64,000 nucleotides of DNA from G963662655 sp963666875 (GTDB taxonomy: Bacteria > Cloacimonadota > Cloacimonadia > Cloacimonadales > JAIOQZ01). Shown in pieces: positions 61,967-64,000 of the stretch (within the stretch, counting starts at the first letter, position 1; each line of letters starts with the position of its first letter). The DNA lies in the NCBI GenBank assembly GCA_963666875.2, contig CAXXPU010000006.1, positions 620,001 through 684,000 on the forward strand, written 5' to 3'. The notes beneath the pieces are model-generated. The model was given only the letters and a program-made list of their open reading frames with translations, did no database searches and had not been told where the DNA came from. The position numbers were made by a program, and so were the translations under genes.

Positions 61967-62636
61967 TTGGCAATCAGCAAGCTCACAGGATGCTAATAGC
62001 GTGTTTGGTAATCCGTACTACGACGATGTCGCTACCGGTGATCTTCACATCAGTAACGCGTCGGCCGGTTCTTCATCCGCATATCAAGCCGGTACCGCTA
62101 CCGGTGCATGGTTTACGGATGACTTCGATGGCGATACCCGCACAACTCCGTGGGATATCGGTGCTGACGTGATCGTTCCACCTGCTACTCCTCAGCTTTC
62201 AGCCGGAGTATTGACACCCAGTACTGGCAACCAATGGACCATTTTTGAATGGACCATCAATTACTGGCATCCTTACGGAACCGCTCCGACAAACGTCAAG
62301 CTTGTCCGCGACGGTAACCTCTTCGGCGCTGTCAACATGACACTGATAGATGGCGATCCCGGCGATGGCGTTTATTGCTACACCTCCACCATGGCTGCTG
62401 GAAACCACACCTACTACTTCACTGCTGCCACCGATATGGGCAACCTCCGGTTCCCTGAAACTGGTGATCTTGCTGGCCCGCAAGTTACCCAACTTGTATC
62501 TACAGCGATTCCTTACACCCAGGACTTCGAAAGCGGCGCGCTCCCGACCGACTGGGTACAGGAATATGTAAGCGGATCCGTTGACTGGATCTATACTAAC
62601 GGTGGACACAGCAAGTCACCCGGCTGCTGCCTATGA
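61933..62636 (+). pseudogene. Continuation of the surface protein in a second frame
   Basis: From about 61958 the reading frame shifts and continues 'GNPYYDDVATGDLHISNASA', 'FDGDTRTTPWDIGADV', a repeat of the domain seen earlier ('TPQLSAGVLTPSTGNQWTIF' parallels 'GPQLSAGTVSPESGNTTNPF') and a new anchor-J unit ('YTQDFESGALPTDWVQEYVS'). It closes at 62636 because of a second indel near 62612, where 'GGHS' should run on to 'HPAAAYEGSYNAQ'. It is part of the same gene as 60170. Confidence 0.75.
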
Positions 62637-64000
62637 AGGCTCTTACAACGCTCAGCTCTACCTCGGTAGCAGCGCTGGTTGCCTGACCCGCCTTATCACC
62701 CCGATGTTCGATTGTACAACCGTCACGGATCCTTTGCTTTCGTTCTGGCATACGCAGCAATTGTGGCCCAATGACCAGGATGAACTGTATCTGTATTACA
62801 AGAATGATCCCAACGGCGATTGGGTTCAATTCGCCCAGTGGACAGAGTCAATCACGGATTGGACAAACGAAGAGATAAGCACTGCCGAATCCGACCTCGA
62901 ACCTACTGGGATCGCATTCGACGGATACAGCTGCCTACGGTTACGGTATCTGCCTCGATCTACGTTACAAGTCGATGAGCCCCGCCAGCAATACGCTGTC
63001 GATGTTCTCACTGAATCCTCAGTACGATTATGGCGAGCTTCCGGGCGATGACGTCATGTATCGCCATCGAGATCCATGAATACGGGTAGCGCTGCGATGA
63101 TACATACAATCTTGTCGGCAACCGGACAATACATGGCCCGTAACCTTCTGGGATACAGCCTGGCGGATCAGGCCGCTCGCCAGATTACCAATACAGGTGA
63201 AGTAACGGCTGCTGGCGCAACGGTGACCGATCTACGTCGAAAGTCATGGTCGATCCCGTGCTGAAACAACGGTTGGCAATACCGATGATCGCGACCATTA
63301 CAGGCAACTTCTCAGAATGATGGCGATGCGTCTCCGACTTCGATACAACGACAATCACTACGGAATGCGCCCTGTATAACTTCTCTATGTACATGATCTG
63401 TCGATCCTGTTGCTCGAAAACCGGAGATAGCGGTACGTACCCTCGTTTACGATGTGGAGATTTACAATCAACAAGGTATGGCGGTGCAAACGATACCTAC
63501 GATCTCTCCGTTACCGATAGCAACGTGTGGACTACCGTCTGGGACGATGGCAGCACCTGTTTCTATCGATGCAGGACAGACTTACATCGAAACTGTGCAG
63601 GTCTCTGTCACTGTTGATGGAGCGGTTCCGGTGAAAGCTGATTTGGCAACTCTCGGTTACCGTAACCTCTCAAAACGATCCGTCATCCACCGATCAGGTC
63701 GAGATCACCTCACAAGGCCACTGCTATTTCTTACCAATGGTGAATGCATACGGATTCAACTACATCCTGGGCGAACAGCAACGCATCCTGAATGGCCCTG
63801 GTATATAGCTGGTACACTCCCGTTACAAGAGCTGAGGTCCCTCCCACTTCCTGGCGACGACGGTTGAAGCTAGGTCCCTATCCCGCTTTCGATTCGACTT
63901 CCCGTTCTACGGTGACATGACCAAAACCGAATTCTATCATCGCGGAGTAACGGTATGATCGATGTTCTATGCGATTACGAGGTGAGCAACTCTTGGCAAC
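62600..64000 (+). pseudogene. Heavily frameshifted remainder of the surface protein, to the window edge
   Basis: Homologous protein text jumps between frames: 'HPAAAYEGSYNAQLYLGSS' and 'LWPNDQDELYLYYKNDPNGD' (about 62614-62830), 'AYGYGICLDLRYKSMSP' (about 62926-62975), 'GANDTYDLSVTDSNVWTTVW' (about 63482-63542) and a closing piece with 'FDFPFYGDMTKTEFYHRG' (about 63890-63945). At least five indels occur within about 1 kb. The domain order is that of an anchor-J / Ig-like surface protein. Either the gene is decaying or the sequence at this edge is of low quality; the rise in errors toward the edge favours the latter. Confidence 0.7.

Overview
The window most resembles a Gram-negative bacterium of the FCB superphylum, and Candidatus Cloacimonadota or a close candidate phylum fits best. 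This is an inference from gene families, not from a marker phylogeny. The supporting signs are two GWxTD-domain proteins, a DUF5683 protein, a pgsB-pgsC-pgsW poly-gamma-glutamate set, a TolQ/TolR/AgmX-type envelope operon, and four secreted proteins ending in the same FlgD-like tail (NPFNP..., ...SGVYF..., final K). No tRNA, rRNA, CRISPR array or prophage was seen.

Layout. 1-207: start of an AIM24-family gene (minus). 433-5560: four-gene signalling operon with a small membrane protein, a desulfoferrodoxin-like secreted protein, a CHASE4-HAMP histidine kinase and a hybrid REC-PAS-PAS-kinase-REC. 5571-10242 (minus): two secreted surface proteins, one beta-helix and one LVIVD propeller. 10461-14787: DUF5683 protein, sodium:solute symporter and secreted M6 metalloprotease. 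14830-16404: repeat-rich stretch around an AT-rich DUF2971 gene. 16405-19146 (minus): pgsB-pgsC-pgsW. 19317-29756: an unknown secreted protein, tatD, a membrane Zn-peptidase, a Mut7-C RNase, dnaE, two GWxTD proteins and yraN. 29895-40947: eight-gene envelope operon with a barrel-like protein, two TPR proteins, a small secreted protein, TolQ-like, two TolR-like and an AgmX/GltG-like protein, closed by a strong terminator. 41152-43551: priA. 43722-47808: three insertion sequences in the gap between the convergent priA and efflux operons. 47847-53997 (minus): RND, adaptor, TolC and TetR. 54329-64000: a DUF1573-rhodanese protein and two large secreted repeat proteins, the last broken by many frameshifts up to the window edge.

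The most interesting system is the 29895-40947 operon. It looks like a proton-motive-force-driven trans-envelope machine related to the Myxococcus Agl/Glt type, joined to very large periplasmic TPR proteins. One of its two TolR-like subunits has Asn where the family has its proton-carrying Asp, and the other keeps the Asp. The best-resolved genome-dynamics story is the IS island. An IS481-like element sits in the loop of a 34-bp-arm palindromic repeat. An IS256 element has a clean 8-bp target duplication. A third mutator-type element has its own 8-bp duplication inside the T-tract of the efflux-operon terminator, and its transposase is split at an A7 run.
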